DNA of 64,000 bases from Vibrio europaeus (GTDB lineage Bacteria; Pseudomonadota; Gammaproteobacteria; Enterobacterales; Vibrionaceae): contig NZ_LUAX01000007.1 of NCBI RefSeq assembly GCF_001695575.1, forward strand, positions 1,364,001 through 1,428,000, written 5' to 3'. The translations under genes were made by a program, and so were the position numbers. Below the pieces are notes generated by a model, which did not search any database, was not told the DNA's origin, and saw nothing but the letters and a program-made list of their open reading frames with translations. This document shows, piece after piece, positions 44,076 to 52,255 of the stretch; within the stretch, counting starts at the first letter, position 1, and every line of letters begins with the position of its first letter.

Positions 44076-44954
44076 ATGAGTCAGCAGAAAGTAGCCTTTA
44101 TTGGTTTAGGTGTGATGGGCTATCCAATGGCTGGGTTTTTAAGTAAAGCAGGCTATGAAACTAAGGTATTCAATCGTTCCAAAGCTAAAGCAGAGCGTTG
44201 GGCTAACGATTACCAAGGCACAGCGTGTGAAACGCCAAAACAGGCTGCACAGGATTGTGACATTGTATTTGTCTGCGTAGGTAACGATGATGACGTGCGC
44301 AGTGTTATCTACGGCGAAGATGGTGTATTTGCAGGGCTAAAGGAAGGGGCAGTTTTAGTTGACCATACAACGACTTCCGCTGAACTAGCGGTGGAACTTG
44401 CCAAAGCGGCTCAAACTAATGGCAATCACTTTATTGATGCGCCAGTGTCGGGTGGCCAAGCAGGGGCTGAGAATGGCGTACTTACCATTATGTGTGGTGG
44501 TGAACAGGCGATATTTGATCAAGTTGCACCAGTCATGGATGTTTATGCTAAACAGATGACCTTGCTGGGCGAAAATGGTCAAGGCCAGCGTTGTAAAATG
44601 GTTAATCAGATTTGTATCGGTGGCATCTTGCAAGGTTTAAGTGAAGCGCTGCTACTTGCGCAGAAGTCAGGTTTAGATATCGAGCAAGTCGTTGAAACAT
44701 TAAAGCATGGTGCAGCAGGCTCGTGGCAGATGGAAAATCGCGCCGTGACAATGTCACAAGATAAGTTTGATTTTGGTTTTGCGATTGATTGGATGCGTAA
44801 GGACTTGGGCTTCTGTCTTAAAGAAGCAGAGCGCGTTGGGTTAGAGCTACCTTTAACTAAAAAGGTGGACGAACAATACGCCGAACTGCAGCAAGATGGC
44901 TTCGGGCGTATGGATACGTCGGTACTGATGAAAGCGGTAGCGAAACATCAGTAA
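44076..44954 (+). CDS. 3-hydroxyisobutyrate dehydrogenase-family oxidoreductase
   Basis: A 292-residue NAD(P)-dependent enzyme of the beta-hydroxyacid dehydrogenase family. The dinucleotide loop is GLGVMGYPMAG, the substrate loop DAPVSGGQAGAENG, and the catalytic Lys lies in CKMVNQ. It could act on 3-hydroxyisobutyrate, tartronate semialdehyde or succinic semialdehyde; adjacent genes do not decide. AAAGGAGA precedes the ATG and a hairpin follows, so it is a single-gene unit. Confidence 0.9.
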   Translation: MSQQKVAFIGLGVMGYPMAGFLSKAGYETKVFNRSKAKAERWANDYQGTACETPKQAAQDCDIVFVCVGNDDDVRSVIYGEDGVFAGLKEGAVLVDHTTTSAELAVELAKAAQTNGNHFIDAPVSGGQAGAENGVLTIMCGGEQAIFDQVAPVMDVYAKQMTLLGENGQGQRCKMVNQICIGGILQGLSEALLLAQKSGLDIEQVVETLKHGAAGSWQMENRAVTMSQDKFDFGFAIDWMRKDLGFCLKEAERVGLELPLTKKVDEQYAELQQDGFGRMDTSVLMKAVAKHQ

Positions 44955-45047
44955 TAGATGAATAGTTCTTTGGTATCAAACAACTTAAAGAAATCGAAGC
45001 CTTTCATAACCAACTCTCCTCACTGGTAACACTATACTTTATAGATT

Positions 45048-45070
45048 ATGAGGCGTTATATGCGCCTCAT
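45048..45070 (+). terminator. Terminator of the hydroxyacid dehydrogenase gene
   Basis: Stem ATGAGGCG / CGCCTCAT with a short AT loop, then TTCTTAATTTT. Confidence 0.75.
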
Positions 45071-45193
45071 TTCTTAATTTTGGTTACATCATTAAAACTA
45101 GTGCAACTTGGGCGATTTTTCCAAGCGATTAACCGCTTTCAATAGTTCGTTTGTGCCTCCACTACTCGCTGAAGAGAGTGGAGGCGATTCAAG

Positions 45194-47371
45194 TTACTGT
45201 TTTAAATCGAAACGGTCTGCGTTCATGACCTTAGTCCAGACTTTGACAAAATCTTGAACAAACTTCTCTTTGTTATCGTCTTGTGCGTATACCTCGGCGT
45301 AAGCACGCAGGATGGAGTTAGAGCCAAATACTAAGTCAACGCGAGTTGCAGTCCACTTTTCTTCGCCGCTTGCACGTTCAACGATTGAGTACGAGTTGCG
45401 ACCTGTTGGCTTCCACGTATAACGCATATCCGTCAAGTTGACGAAGAAGTCGTTTGTGAGTGTTCCAACCTTGTCGGTGAACACACCATGTTGAGTGTCT
45501 GAATGGTTTGTGCCGAGTACTCGCATACCACCAATTAGTACTGTCATTTCAGGTGCAGTTAGACCCAACAGTTGAGCATGGTCTAGCATCAGTTCTTCTG
45601 GGCTGACAGCGTAGTGTTTCTTCTGCCAGTTTCGGAAGCCGTCAGCAACCGGTTCAAGAACCTCAAATGATTCGATATCAGTTTGTTCTGCTGTTGCGTC
45701 ACCACGACCCGCAGCGAAAGGAACCGAAATATCTATGCCACCAGCTTTAGCTGCTTGTTCAATCCCGACATTACCGGCCAAAACAATAGTATCTGCAACG
45801 CTAATACCGAACTCATTCGCAATGCCTTCTACTATTGGTAACACTTTAGCCAACTTCTCCGGTTCGTTACCTTGCCATTGGTTTTGAGGTGCAAGGCGAA
45901 TACGTGCACCGTTGGCACCGCCACGTTTATCGGAATTGCGGAAGGTGCGTGCACTATCCCATGCCGTAGAGACCATCTCACTGATGCTTAAGCCACTTTG
46001 AGCGATTTTGGCTTTTACAGCCGCAACGTCATAGTCAGCTTTCCCTACTGGAACAGGGTCTTGCCAAATTAGTTCTTCAGCTGGAACGTCTGGACCAAAG
46101 TAGCGAGATTTTGGTCCCATATCGCGGTGAGTTAATTTGAACCATGCACGGGCAAAGGTTTCTGAGAAGAACTCTGGATCCTTGTGGAAACGCTCGGAGA
46201 TTTTACGATAGTCAGGATCAAATCGTAGAGCCATATCCGCGTCAGTCATGATCGGGTTATGACGAATGCTTGGATCTTCTACGTCGACTGGCTTATCGTG
46301 TTCTTCAATATGGGTTGGTTCCCATTGCCAAGCGCCAGCAGGGCTCTTTTGTAGCCACCAGTCATAATTCAGTAGCAAGTGGAAGTAGCCATTGTCCCAT
46401 TGTGTAGGATTGGTTGTCCAAGCGCCCTCGATACCGCTTGTCACCGTATCGCGACCAACACCGCGAGAGGTATGGTTGTTCCATCCCAAGCCTTGCTCTT
46501 CTAGTTCTGCACGCTCAGGCTCAGCACCTAGTTTTGACGCATCGCCGTTACCGTGTGCTTTACCGACAGTGTGTCCACCCGCTGTAAGGGCAACGGTTTC
46601 TTCATCGTTCATTCCCATACGTGCAAAAGTAACGCGCATGTCTTGGGCTGTTTTAAGTGGATCTGGGTTGCCGTCGACACCTTCAGGGTTGACGTAGATT
46701 AGCCCCATCATTACTGCGGCAAGTGGATTCTCTAGATCGCGCTCACCAGAATAACGACTGTTATCTGAATCGCTGGTGGCTAGCCACTCTTGTTCTGCAC
46801 CCCAGTAGATGTCCTTTTCAGGATGCCAGATATCTTCACGACCAAAGGCGAAACCAAATGTCTCTAATCCCATTGATTCATAGGCCATATTGCCTGCCAG
46901 AATCATAAGATCAGCCCAGCTGATTTTGTTGCCATATTTTTGTTTGATTGGCCAAAGTAGGCGGCGAGCTTTATCAAGGTTACCGTTATCTGGCCATGAG
47001 TTAAGAGGAGCAAAACGCTGATTACCTGTATCTGCGCCGCCGCGACCGTCGCCAATACGATACGTACCTGCAGAGTGCCATGCCATACGAATCATTAGGC
47101 CGCCGTAGTGTCCCCAGTCTGCCGGCCACCAATCTTGGCTGTCAGTCATCAATGTTTTTAGGTCGTTTTTAAGCGCAGCTACATCAAGCTTTTTTAGTTG
47201 CTCTCGATAGTTAAAATCAGCGCCCAATGGATTCGTTTTTTGGTCGTGTTGATGAAGGATGTCGAGGTTAAGCGCATTTGGCCACCAAGCGATATTGGAT
47301 GAGTTTGAAGAGGTTGCGCCGCCGTGCATTACCGGGCATTGACCACCATTGTTGCTATTTTTGTGTTCCAT
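45194..47371 (-). CDS. katG: Catalase-peroxidase
   Basis: A 725-residue bifunctional enzyme that removes hydrogen peroxide as catalase or peroxidase. The distal haem residues Arg95, Trp98 and His99 are in IRMAWHSAGTYR; the proximal His is in AGGHTVGKAHG; the tyrosine of the Met-Tyr-Trp adduct is in LIYVNPEGVDGNPDP. A second, inactive-like domain follows. AAGGAG precedes the ATG. An OxyR-like site lies about 155 bases upstream. The gene is transcribed alone. Confidence 0.97.
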   Translation of the reverse strand: MEHKNSNNGGQCPVMHGGATSSNSSNIAWWPNALNLDILHQHDQKTNPLGADFNYREQLKKLDVAALKNDLKTLMTDSQDWWPADWGHYGGLMIRMAWHSAGTYRIGDGRGGADTGNQRFAPLNSWPDNGNLDKARRLLWPIKQKYGNKISWADLMILAGNMAYESMGLETFGFAFGREDIWHPEKDIYWGAEQEWLATSDSDNSRYSGERDLENPLAAVMMGLIYVNPEGVDGNPDPLKTAQDMRVTFARMGMNDEETVALTAGGHTVGKAHGNGDASKLGAEPERAELEEQGLGWNNHTSRGVGRDTVTSGIEGAWTTNPTQWDNGYFHLLLNYDWWLQKSPAGAWQWEPTHIEEHDKPVDVEDPSIRHNPIMTDADMALRFDPDYRKISERFHKDPEFFSETFARAWFKLTHRDMGPKSRYFGPDVPAEELIWQDPVPVGKADYDVAAVKAKIAQSGLSISEMVSTAWDSARTFRNSDKRGGANGARIRLAPQNQWQGNEPEKLAKVLPIVEGIANEFGISVADTIVLAGNVGIEQAAKAGGIDISVPFAAGRGDATAEQTDIESFEVLEPVADGFRNWQKKHYAVSPEELMLDHAQLLGLTAPEMTVLIGGMRVLGTNHSDTQHGVFTDKVGTLTNDFFVNLTDMRYTWKPTGRNSYSIVERASGEEKWTATRVDLVFGSNSILRAYAEVYAQDDNKEKFVQDFVKVWTKVMNADRFDLKQ

Positions 47372-47526
47372 GATTTTGCTCCTTAGTGTCGCTTACTTTC
47401 GGCTGTCTGGTTGATTCTTGTTTTGTCGGTGACAGCCGAATTGTTCATGTTTAACAAGTCTTGAAAGGACCGTTTATCTACGACAGAGAATAGTAGGCAG
47501 GGGCAAAGATATAAAACTGATTGTAG

Positions 47527-47552
47527 CTATGTTATCGATAGATAATTTCTAT
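47527..47552 (-). promoter_or_regulatory. OxyR-like binding site upstream of katG
   Basis: CTAT (47527), ATAG (47538) and CTAT (47549) are each spaced by seven bases, three of the four OxyR quarter sites in the right register. On the minus strand a -10 TACTAT follows closely, consistent with activation of katG by oxidised OxyR. Confidence 0.7.
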
Positions 47553-47599
47553 CTTGAGGGATTTTAAGGGGATAGATTGAAATTGAAAGAAGGGGTAGT

Positions 47600-47626
47600 A
47601 AGCTGCCAAACAGGGCTTGGCAGCTT
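47600..47626 (-). terminator. Hairpin after the glutathione S-transferase gene
   Basis: Ten-base stem AAGCTGCCAA / TTGGCAGCTT near the end of the GST gene; no T-run on the minus strand. Confidence 0.5.
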
Positions 47627-47639
47627 TAAGGCGAACAAG

Positions 47640-48257
47640 TTAGGAGAACTTGAGCTCTAGCTGCTGCGCTTTTTGCCATGTTTCATGGCTAGCGAGTTGC
47701 TCGGCATAGTTCGTGATATTGGGATAGCGCTCTAGCAAACCAAAAATGGTGAGAATATCGACGATGAAAGACATCATAATATCGGCGCCAGTGAGTTTGT
47801 CAGCAACCAGATAGCGCTTGCTTTCAAGTCGTTGATCAACATAACTCATCACTTTATCCAGCTCGATTGCTGCATAGTCAGGTAAAAAGTTCATCGATGC
47901 GCCATCTTTTTCAACGAAAACCTTCAGTAATAACGGCAGAGCTGCGGAGCTCTCAGCAAAGTGAAGCCACTGTAAATAATCTAAGTGATCGTGGGTTCCT
48001 CTTGCAGGAGCCATTGTATCCGCCGCGTATTTATCAATCAGATACTCTGTGATTGCGCCAGACTCAGTGATCACTCTCCCGGCTTCTTCAATAACTGGAG
48101 ACTTACCTAGTGGGTGAATGGATTTTAGCTCTGGTGGCGCAAGAAATGTCACACTATCACGACGATAAGGAACGATCTCATAGTCTACGCCGAGTTCTTC
48201 AAGTAACCAGATAATGCGCTTGGAACGAGATTGATTTAAATGGTGTAACTTAATCAT
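47640..48257 (-). CDS. Glutathione S-transferase
   Basis: A 205-residue GST with a thioredoxin-like N-terminus (KLHHLNQSRSKRIIWLLEELG), a cis-Pro-like segment near SPVIEEAG and a helical C-terminal domain. The N-terminal Ser/Asn region is the likely glutathione-activating site. It follows the quinone-oxidoreductase-like gene by nine bases and shares its operator, suggesting a joint role in detoxifying electrophiles or quinones. Substrate unknown. Confidence 0.88.
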   Translation of the reverse strand: MIKLHHLNQSRSKRIIWLLEELGVDYEIVPYRRDSVTFLAPPELKSIHPLGKSPVIEEAGRVITESGAITEYLIDKYAADTMAPARGTHDHLDYLQWLHFAESSAALPLLLKVFVEKDGASMNFLPDYAAIELDKVMSYVDQRLESKRYLVADKLTGADIMMSFIVDILTIFGLLERYPNITNYAEQLASHETWQKAQQLELKFS

Positions 48258-48266
48258 GTTAGTTCC

Positions 48267-49298
48267 TTAGAGTGCGTCGTTGGTCTTGATAACCAGTTTG
48301 CCAAAATTCTTACCGTCTAATAGGCCGATAAATGCTTCAGGAGCCTTATCAAAGCCTTCTACGAGGTGCTCACGGTAATGAATTTTTCCTTCGGCGAGCC
48401 ATTGACCCATATCTGCTGCAAACTCTCCGTAGCGGTGCCCATAGTCGTCAAAAATAATGAAACCCTGCATTTTGATTCGTTTGATTAAAAGCTGAGCCAT
48501 AAGCATCGATATTCTATCTGGACCTTCAGGCAAAGAAGTAGCGTTATACTGAGAGATAAGGCCACACAGAGGAACACGAGCACCAGTGTTTAGTAAAGGC
48601 ATAACGGCGTCGAACACCTTGCCACCCACGTTCTCAAAATAGATATCGATGCCTTGATCACACACCGCTGCTAATTGCTGCTCGAAGTCATCTGCTTTGT
48701 GATCGATACATAGGTCAAAACCCAATTTTTCAACAGCGTAACGGCATTTTTCTTCACCACCAGCCACACCAATAACGCGGCAACCTTTTAGCTTACCAAT
48801 TTGACCAACCATAGAGCCTACAGCCCCGGTTGCCGCAGCGACAACAAGTGTGTCTCCGGCTTTTGGTTGGCCGATATCAAGCAGTCCCATGTAAGCGGTA
48901 AAACCAGGCATACCCATTACGCCAAGCGCATATGATGGGTGAGTCGGGTTCTTGCCCATTTTAATCAGCCCTTCACCGTCTGAGATGCCGTAGTCTTGCC
49001 AACCAGTAAAGGCCAATACCCATTCACCAACGTCGTAATCCGGATGATTTGAAGTTTCAACTTGGCAAACGGTTCCTCCTACCATTACTTCATCTAGGGC
49101 AACAGGATCAGCGTAGGATTTAGCGTCGCTCATACGACCACGCATATAGGGATCCAGAGATAGATAGACGCTGCGAAGCAACATTTCGCCTTGCTGTGGA
49201 TGAGGCTTCTCAGACTGTTCTAGACGGAAGTTTTCAGCTACAGGGGCACCTGTAGGGCGAGAGGCAAGTACAATACGTCGGTTTACGTTATTAGTCAT
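48267..49298 (-). CDS. NADP-dependent oxidoreductase, YncB/CurA-like (MDR family)
   Basis: A 343-residue zinc-independent medium-chain reductase. Visible are LSLDPYMRGRM in the N-terminal domain and the nucleotide-binding AATGAVGSMVGQ with a following basic segment typical of NADPH use. Relatives are CurA and prostaglandin/leukotriene reductases that reduce alpha,beta-unsaturated ketones. A TAGAC-N5-GTCTA palindrome sits 19 bases before the ATG, and the gene heads a two-gene unit with a GST, so it probably forms an electrophile-response operon. Confidence 0.92.
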   Translation of the reverse strand: MTNNVNRRIVLASRPTGAPVAENFRLEQSEKPHPQQGEMLLRSVYLSLDPYMRGRMSDAKSYADPVALDEVMVGGTVCQVETSNHPDYDVGEWVLAFTGWQDYGISDGEGLIKMGKNPTHPSYALGVMGMPGFTAYMGLLDIGQPKAGDTLVVAAATGAVGSMVGQIGKLKGCRVIGVAGGEEKCRYAVEKLGFDLCIDHKADDFEQQLAAVCDQGIDIYFENVGGKVFDAVMPLLNTGARVPLCGLISQYNATSLPEGPDRISMLMAQLLIKRIKMQGFIIFDDYGHRYGEFAADMGQWLAEGKIHYREHLVEGFDKAPEAFIGLLDGKNFGKLVIKTNDAL

Positions 49299-49316
49299 TA
49301 GTGATTTTCCTATTAT

Positions 49317-49331
49317 TAGACCAGTCGTCTA
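49317..49331 (-). promoter_or_regulatory. NemR-like operator of the oxidoreductase-GST operon
   Basis: TAGACCAGTCGTCTA, identical to a second copy upstream of the TetR gene. It overlaps the -10 region of a candidate promoter with -35 TTGAAA. Confidence 0.8.
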
Positions 49332-49346
49332 GTTATTGTTTCAAAA

Positions 49347-49378
49347 AATTCCCGTAGGACATTTCAACTACGGGAATT
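49347..49378 (-). terminator. Terminator of the TetR gene
   Basis: Perfect 11-base stem AATTCCCGTAG / CTACGGGAATT followed on the minus strand by TTTTTTG, which merges with the -35 of the next gene. Confidence 0.88.
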
Positions 49379-49384
49379 GTGCAA

Positions 49385-49969
49385 TTAAGAATTGAGTAGT
49401 GCTTTGGTTGTTTCTAGGCTGTGTTCAAGATGGGTATGATCTTGAACCAACTTGTTAAGTAAACTTGCGCCAAGCCACTGTTGGTATAGCTGCGTAGCCG
49501 TCGCGTGAGGATTTTTTGCTGATATCGAACCATCTTTAATACCGGCTTGAATGCATTGAGCGATCGATTCAATGATTCGCTCTGCGCCCGTAGCTAAAGC
49601 GACTCGCATAGTCTCAGACAAATCTGAAACCTCAGCACTGAGCTTTACGACTAAACAGCGGTTGGCATTACATACGCCGTTTTCCACTTCAAGCCAGCGT
49701 GAGAAATAACCCATTAATCGTTCGTTAGCATTACCTTCTTCAGAGTTAAAAAATGCGTTAAGTCGCGCAAGATAGCTTCTGAAGTAATCTTCGATTAAGG
49801 CTTCGCCAAATTGCTCCTTAGACTTGAAGTAGTGATAAAAAGAGCCTTTGGGTACATCCGCGGCTTTTAATAGTTGCGACAAACCAACAGCCGTAAAGCC
49901 TTTGGTCACCACTAATTCATAGCCCACATCGAGTATATGCTGGCGAGTATCGTTTGTTTTTTCTTTCAT
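49385..49969 (-). CDS. TetR-family repressor, NemR-like
   Basis: A 194-residue TetR protein with the usual helix-turn-helix (GLSQLLKAADVPKGSFYHYF quoted in part as VPKGSFYHYFKSKE) and a C-terminal domain with a Cys in NANRCLVV, where NemR-type proteins carry redox-sensitive cysteines. A palindrome matching the NemR box style (TAGAC-N5-GTCTA) is at its own promoter and at the oxidoreductase gene, so it likely represses both and is released by electrophiles. The start may be the GTG at 49978. Confidence 0.88.
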   Translation of the reverse strand: MKEKTNDTRQHILDVGYELVVTKGFTAVGLSQLLKAADVPKGSFYHYFKSKEQFGEALIEDYFRSYLARLNAFFNSEEGNANERLMGYFSRWLEVENGVCNANRCLVVKLSAEVSDLSETMRVALATGAERIIESIAQCIQAGIKDGSISAKNPHATATQLYQQWLGASLLNKLVQDHTHLEHSLETTKALLNS

Positions 49970-49990
49970 GTGGTGCACTATAAGTCAAAT

Positions 49991-50005
49991 TAGACCAGTC
50001 GTCTA
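49991..50005 (-). promoter_or_regulatory. NemR-like operator in the TetR promoter
   Basis: Second exact copy of TAGACCAGTCGTCTA. It lies just upstream of a TATAGT -10 (about 49979-49984) for the TetR gene, in the -10/-35 spacer. Confidence 0.8.
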
Positions 50006-50076
50006 GTTGGCGTTGACCGTTAATTTAAGCGGCACTCATAATCTGAGCGAACAGACTATGAGTGATGAATGAGTGG

Positions 50077-51780
50077 TTAAGGTTTGAGAGGCAGAATATC
50101 TGTGATGGTTGCAGTAGGTGCTTTCTCAACATTGGCATGAGTATGGATAGCTTGGCTACGTCCTTGCTCCTTAGCCTGATAAAGCGCGGTATCAGCTGCT
50201 TTCACCAAGTCAGTAGTGGATGCATTTAGCTCGGGGAATGTGGTCACACCGATGGAAACGCCTAATTGCCCTAATGAGAGACCTTTCATGTCCAAGTGTA
50301 GTTCTCGTACTGATTCGACGATGAGGTTGGCCAGTTTAAGCGCTTCTTCCTTGCCCGTCTCAGGACAGATAATCGCAAGCTCTTCACCACCTAGTCGACA
50401 AGCAACCTGATTCTCTTCGACTGAGCGATTGAGCAGAGCAGACACCTCTTTTAAAACGTAATCTCCTGCATCGTGACCAAAGTTATCGTTAAAGCGTTTA
50501 AAATGGTCAAGGTCGAGCATGAGTAGTGAGAGTTCAGCATGGTCTTGCTCTGCTTTTGACCATTCTCTGTCAAAGACTTCTTCAAAGTAGCGTCGATTGA
50601 ACAAGCCTGTAAGTGGATCTCGCATCGCTTGCGAGCGCAGCTTCTCCTGCAAGCTTAAGTTAGCTAGTGCTAATCCAAGGTGCTCAGCGAGCGTAAAAGC
50701 TAAATGTTTGGTTTCCTCACTGACTTCCTGAGATTGAACCCCAAAATAGAGGTGGAACATGCCAACGGTATTACCATGTGCGGTAAGAGGGATGCACAAC
50801 GTTGTTCCGTCTTCATCTAGGCCACTCATATGACTACAGACTAAGTTGTGATGCTTTTCATGAGATAGATGAAACTTACCTTTTCTAAGTGCCCAGCAAT
50901 CATTTGGCGCATAGACTTTACTCGCTGGCCATTCGCCACCCCAGTCCAGCTTCATTTCGAGTTGGTTACGAGACTCGCGCATGATCGATACGCTGCCGTT
51001 AATGTCGCCGAGCAGCCTAGGGATGATATCTGCGACAACAACTTGCGCTTCTTTAATGCTATTACATGCTGCTAGCATATTGGCAAGTTGGTGCAGTAAT
51101 TCAATCTCACGGGTACTCTTTGCAATCCGCATTTCCTGTTGTTGACGCTCGTGGTTGACCACGGCAAAAATTCTTCGATGACTAAACCAAGAAGAGGCGA
51201 TGAGTACGATAAAGGAAGCGGCCATTAAGCCATCGACAATTAACTCTAGGTCCAATGTCATTGCGGTAAGCGCGGTAAGTGGCATGGCGAGGCGGATAAC
51301 ATATTTCGTGTCATGTCCATGTTCATCGGGCGGAAGTTCAAGAAGCTTTGCCACGTAGAGTAAATCTTGGTTGATAGATTCGCTGTGCCGTTTTGATATA
51401 CCCACTCTGCCATTGAGTGCTCCGGCGATTTCTGGGCGATTACTGTGATCGTCCAGTGCGTTAATTTCTCGATTTGAAAGCTGTGAGTCTCCAAGAACCT
51501 TACCGCTGCTATGTATAATGGTAAATCGCTGTCCAAAACGTGATTGAGATAGGTTATCGATAAAGACATCGATTTCTGGCTGTTCCATATCATAGAGATC
51601 GAGTTTCTTTTCGTAGATTTGATGCGCAACGTCATCAAGTAAGCTCGACATGTAGCCGCTTACAATACGCTTAGTCCAATCGGCTAGCGTATTATGGAAA
51701 AAGTAACCACCCACAATCATGGAAATAGCGAGTGCAACGATGGGTAAATATTGAAACCTATGTAGAGAAGAAACTGACAT
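50077..51780 (-). CDS. GAF-GGDEF diguanylate cyclase
   Basis: A 567-residue protein with two membrane helices enclosing a periplasmic region of about 150 residues, then a GAF domain (residues about 235-370) and a C-terminal GGDEF domain. The active motif reads GGEEL in CRLGGEELAI, an accepted active variant of GGDEF. It should make cyclic di-GMP under control of the sensor regions. ATG 51780 is used; no strong Shine-Dalgarno sequence was seen. Confidence 0.88.
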   Translation of the reverse strand: MSVSSLHRFQYLPIVALAISMIVGGYFFHNTLADWTKRIVSGYMSSLLDDVAHQIYEKKLDLYDMEQPEIDVFIDNLSQSRFGQRFTIIHSSGKVLGDSQLSNREINALDDHSNRPEIAGALNGRVGISKRHSESINQDLLYVAKLLELPPDEHGHDTKYVIRLAMPLTALTAMTLDLELIVDGLMAASFIVLIASSWFSHRRIFAVVNHERQQQEMRIAKSTREIELLHQLANMLAACNSIKEAQVVVADIIPRLLGDINGSVSIMRESRNQLEMKLDWGGEWPASKVYAPNDCWALRKGKFHLSHEKHHNLVCSHMSGLDEDGTTLCIPLTAHGNTVGMFHLYFGVQSQEVSEETKHLAFTLAEHLGLALANLSLQEKLRSQAMRDPLTGLFNRRYFEEVFDREWSKAEQDHAELSLLMLDLDHFKRFNDNFGHDAGDYVLKEVSALLNRSVEENQVACRLGGEELAIICPETGKEEALKLANLIVESVRELHLDMKGLSLGQLGVSIGVTTFPELNASTTDLVKAADTALYQAKEQGRSQAIHTHANVEKAPTATITDILPLKP

Positions 51781-51904
51781 TGATACCACACACAATATAA
51801 GGTTATTGATTCAATTGAACATTTTGCCTATATATCAGTTTAGCTGCATATCAGGATAAAGTAGAAGAATTGATGGATTTGGAAGAAAGATCAAGTTTTC
51901 TATA

Positions 51905-51931
51905 CCCGCAGACGCAGAAGGTGCCTGCGGG
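51905..51931 (-). terminator. Terminator of the rhlE-yqfB unit
   Basis: 7-base stem CCCGCAG / CTGCGGG with a 13-base loop, followed on the minus strand by TATAGAAAAC. It lies ten bases past yqfB. Confidence 0.6.
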
Positions 51932-51939
51932 CATTTGGT

Positions 51940-52254
51940 TTAGGCTAGCTCGTAGCTAATTTCGAACAATGTGTCCGTGTTAGGATAGATTTCTCGAATT
52001 AACTTTTTCAGCTTAGGCAGTTCAATGTACTCTTGCTGCGCATGAAACTCGTTAATATCATTAAAGTGCAGCGGTTTGACAGACAGGATTTTCACCTCAC
52101 ACACTTTTTCATCAGTCTCAAGGGTAAAAACTTCCACCGTGGTGCCAGGTACGTAGTGAGACTCTGATTCATCGCGAATTGTAATCGTCTTCTTACCGGA
52201 GGCGACTAACGGAGTCAGAAACTCGAAGAAGGTAATTTTTGTTGGGGCAGTCAC
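51940..52254 (-). CDS. yqfB: ASCH-domain N4-acetylcytidine amidohydrolase, YqfB-like
   Basis: A 104-residue ASCH-fold protein matching E. coli YqfB, which removes the acetyl group of N4-acetylcytidine. The start is the GTG at 52254, with AGGAAG six bases upstream, one base after the helicase stop; this gives the family's normal N-terminus (TKITFFEFLTPLVASGKKTI, within which FFEFL and GKKTITIRD are typical). Its coupling to an RNA helicase gene suggests shared expression in RNA metabolism. Confidence 0.85.
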   Translation of the reverse strand: MTAPTKITFFEFLTPLVASGKKTITIRDESESHYVPGTTVEVFTLETDEKVCEVKILSVKPLHFNDINEFHAQQEYIELPKLKKLIREIYPNTDTLFEISYELA

Positions 52255-52255
52255 T

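Noticed and set aside
46392..46908. Plus-strand ORFs inside katG
   Set aside because: Shadows of a highly conserved enzyme on the other strand.
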